A stretch of 64,000 bases of DNA from CAZRSW01 sp964602845 (GTDB lineage Bacteria; Chloroflexota; Dehalococcoidia; Lucifugimonadales; UBA826). Below, piece after piece: positions 63,038 through 64,000 of the stretch (position 1 is its first letter; the number at the start of each line of letters is the position of its first letter). The notes under the pieces are model-generated. The model had not been told where the DNA came from. It did no database searches and saw nothing but the letters and a program-made list of their open reading frames with translations. Made by a program: the position numbers and the translations under genes. The DNA lies in assembly GCA_964602845.1 (NCBI GenBank), contig CAZRSW010000004.1, positions 1-64,000 on the forward strand, read 5' to 3'.

Positions 63038-63553
63038 TTATTCCCAGCCACGAATAATTTCCCCATCCATTCCAGCTTTCTTCAAAGCTTCTTCTGCTGC
63101 GGCCGTTCGCCCTTCATCAGTGGTTACCGACACTCCTATGTGACCCTCCGTTATTTTTTCGCTATAAGCCCCCATAAAAAGTCGAGGTAGCCGAGACTCA
63201 AAAATGATCCCAATAATAGTGAAAATAATAGCCCCAAGCATCGATCCTTCATACATTATGATGGCCATAGGAGGAATAGATAAAATTGGCTTTCCCCCAG
63301 TGATCACCGGGTATGCAAGCTGCGTGCCAGCAGTCAATATCAACGCAATCGTGAATCCGCATACCGCACCAATCAGTGGCCATCTGTATAGGTGGTGTTT
63401 TGGCTCCGACTCACCAAACGTGCCCTCAGGATATGGGGTTCCTGTCAAAACATCATACTCACCATCCTCAAAGCCAGCATCCCTAAGATTGTCGAGTGCG
63501 TCTGCCGCGGAGCTTTCGTCTGTATAAAGCCCAAGTACGCTTCTTTTAGCCAT
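63038..63553 (-). CDS. actD: Alternative complex III, DUF3341 subunit ActD
   Basis: The 171-residue protein has the DUF3341 pattern: an N-terminal soluble part (SVLGLYTDESSAADALDNLRDAGF), two membrane helices (WPLIGAVCGFTIALILTAGT and MYEGSMLGAIIFTIIGIIFE) and a short C-terminal tail with GHIGVSVTTDEG. It sits between actC and actE, as in the standard actABCDE order. Its role in the complex is structural, as far as known. Confidence 0.87.
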   Translation of the reverse strand: MAKRSVLGLYTDESSAADALDNLRDAGFEDGEYDVLTGTPYPEGTFGESEPKHHLYRWPLIGAVCGFTIALILTAGTQLAYPVITGGKPILSIPPMAIIMYEGSMLGAIIFTIIGIIFESRLPRLFMGAYSEKITEGHIGVSVTTDEGRTAAAEEALKKAGMDGEIIRGWE

Positions 63554-63579
63554 AACTTATCCTCTTTTTTAGCCTCGAA

Positions 63580-64000
63580 TCAATGGTTTTTTTCATAGTA
63601 ATGATGTGGAAGGCCTTCCCGTATCGTAGCTGGAACGGTCTTCCTGCCAACTTTTATTAACCGCCGAAAAACCATACCTTCCTTGACATCAAACAACGGT
63701 ATCAAAGGAAAAATCTTGGCAAACAGCAACATGCCCAGGGCCACAAAGGCAAAAGTTTCTACTACAATCAATATTTCTATAATGGAAGGATGGTAAGTCC
63801 CCCAATCAAACGTCATATGTCCTCTTCTGACCAGCCCAGGTATAACTATCAAAAACCTTTCAAGCCACATGCCAATGTTGACCAATATGGTCGACCAAAA
63901 CATGATTTTCGCACTCCTTCGGAATCTCTTAAATAGCCATAATGGCACCGGAATAACGAACGAAGTTACCACAAAAACCATGAACAACGCCCCATATGGC
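63580..64000 (-). CDS. actC: Alternative complex III, NrfD-like membrane subunit ActC, C-terminal part (cut by window edge)
   Basis: Only the last 139 residues are in the window. Three membrane helices are visible, with LVNIGMWLERFLIVIPGL being the most typical piece of NrfD/PsrC-like ActC. HPSIIEILIVVETFAFVALG and the polar C-terminus follow. The frame is open to the right edge (base 64000), where the rest of the gene should continue. actB and actA are expected further right. Calling it ActC rather than another NrfD-type protein rests on the neighbours actD and actE. Confidence 0.85.
   Translation of the reverse strand, partial: PYGALFMVFVVTSFVIPVPLWLFKRFRRSAKIMFWSTILVNIGMWLERFLIVIPGLVRRGHMTFDWGTYHPSIIEILIVVETFAFVALGMLLFAKIFPLIPLFDVKEGMVFRRLIKVGRKTVPATIREGLPHHYYEKNH

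Noticed and set aside
1..64000. CRISPR arrays, insertion sequences, prophage or integrase genes, tRNA attachment sites
   Set aside because: No spaced repeats, transposase, integrase or tRNA gene could be seen on either strand.

Overview
The window is a single chromosomal scaffold piece (about 64 kb, AT-rich, one 100-base N gap at 1323-1422) that is almost wholly coding. It has no rRNA, tRNA, insertion sequence, prophage or CRISPR. Gene content points to an aerobic, heterotrophic, monoderm bacterium of the Chloroflexota, most likely a marine SAR202-type member of the Dehalococcoidia. The signs are an alternative complex III module (actC-actD-actE), an F420-dependent NADP reductase, a B12-dependent ribonucleotide reductase, a division cluster reduced to rsmH-ftsA-ftsZ with no mur genes, frequent TTG/GTG starts, and many oxidoreductases of broad families (SDR, AKR, MDR, 6PGDH-like, RraA, cyclase). 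The lineage is inferred from gene content, not from a marker tree.

Layout. 1-2.6 kb: end of etfA, npdG cut by the assembly gap, and a class I-type deacetylase. 2.8-7.6 kb: def, cca, secD, secF. 7.6-9.5 kb (minus): zinc alcohol dehydrogenase and a 6PGDH-like/DUF1932 enzyme. 9.7-16.7 kb: nfo, a ferritin-like/VIT1 (MbfA-like) iron transporter, a P1/DmpA peptidase that lacks a standard start codon, SDR, AKR, ribosomal protein L25, an SRAP abasic-site protein and an orphan. 16.7-23.4 kb (minus): DUF362, then the replication/transcription operon dgt - two small unknown genes - dnaG - rpoD. 23.4-27.2 kb: divergent hydroxyacid/oxoacid genes (2-hydroxyacid dehydrogenase and RraA facing a 3-hydroxyisobutyrate dehydrogenase-like enzyme and a cyclase). 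27.2-31.5 kb: alkA, gyrA and a glutamine-amidotransferase-like protein without its catalytic Cys. 31.7-38.1 kb: FAD oxidoreductase coupled to a thioredoxin-fold lipoprotein, mfd, a HAD hydrolase. 38.1-45.4 kb: HypE-like, CoxG-like, TlpA-like, TPP enzyme, birA, yggT, proC, pdxA. 45.6-52.3 kb (minus): rsmH-ftsA-ftsZ, an intrinsic terminator, then nrdR-nrdJ behind a promoter carrying two NrdR boxes. 52.5-57.9 kb: mogA-trmD-argF-der-plsY-gpsA. 57.9-61.8 kb (minus): dnaJ-prmA-rsmE and folD. 61.9 kb to the end: acpS converging on the end of the alternative complex III operon.

How it fits together. Most of the window is core housekeeping: translation quality control, Sec export, replication and transcription, repair (nfo, SRAP, alkA, mfd), nucleotide reduction, and phospholipid initiation (gpsA plus plsY). 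A minority is scattered catabolic redox enzymes. The items most worth checking are the start-less P1 peptidase, the nrdR promoter architecture, the Cys-less amidotransferase, and the nfo/MbfA-like iron-damage pairing. I did not find a multi-gene system that I can defend as new.
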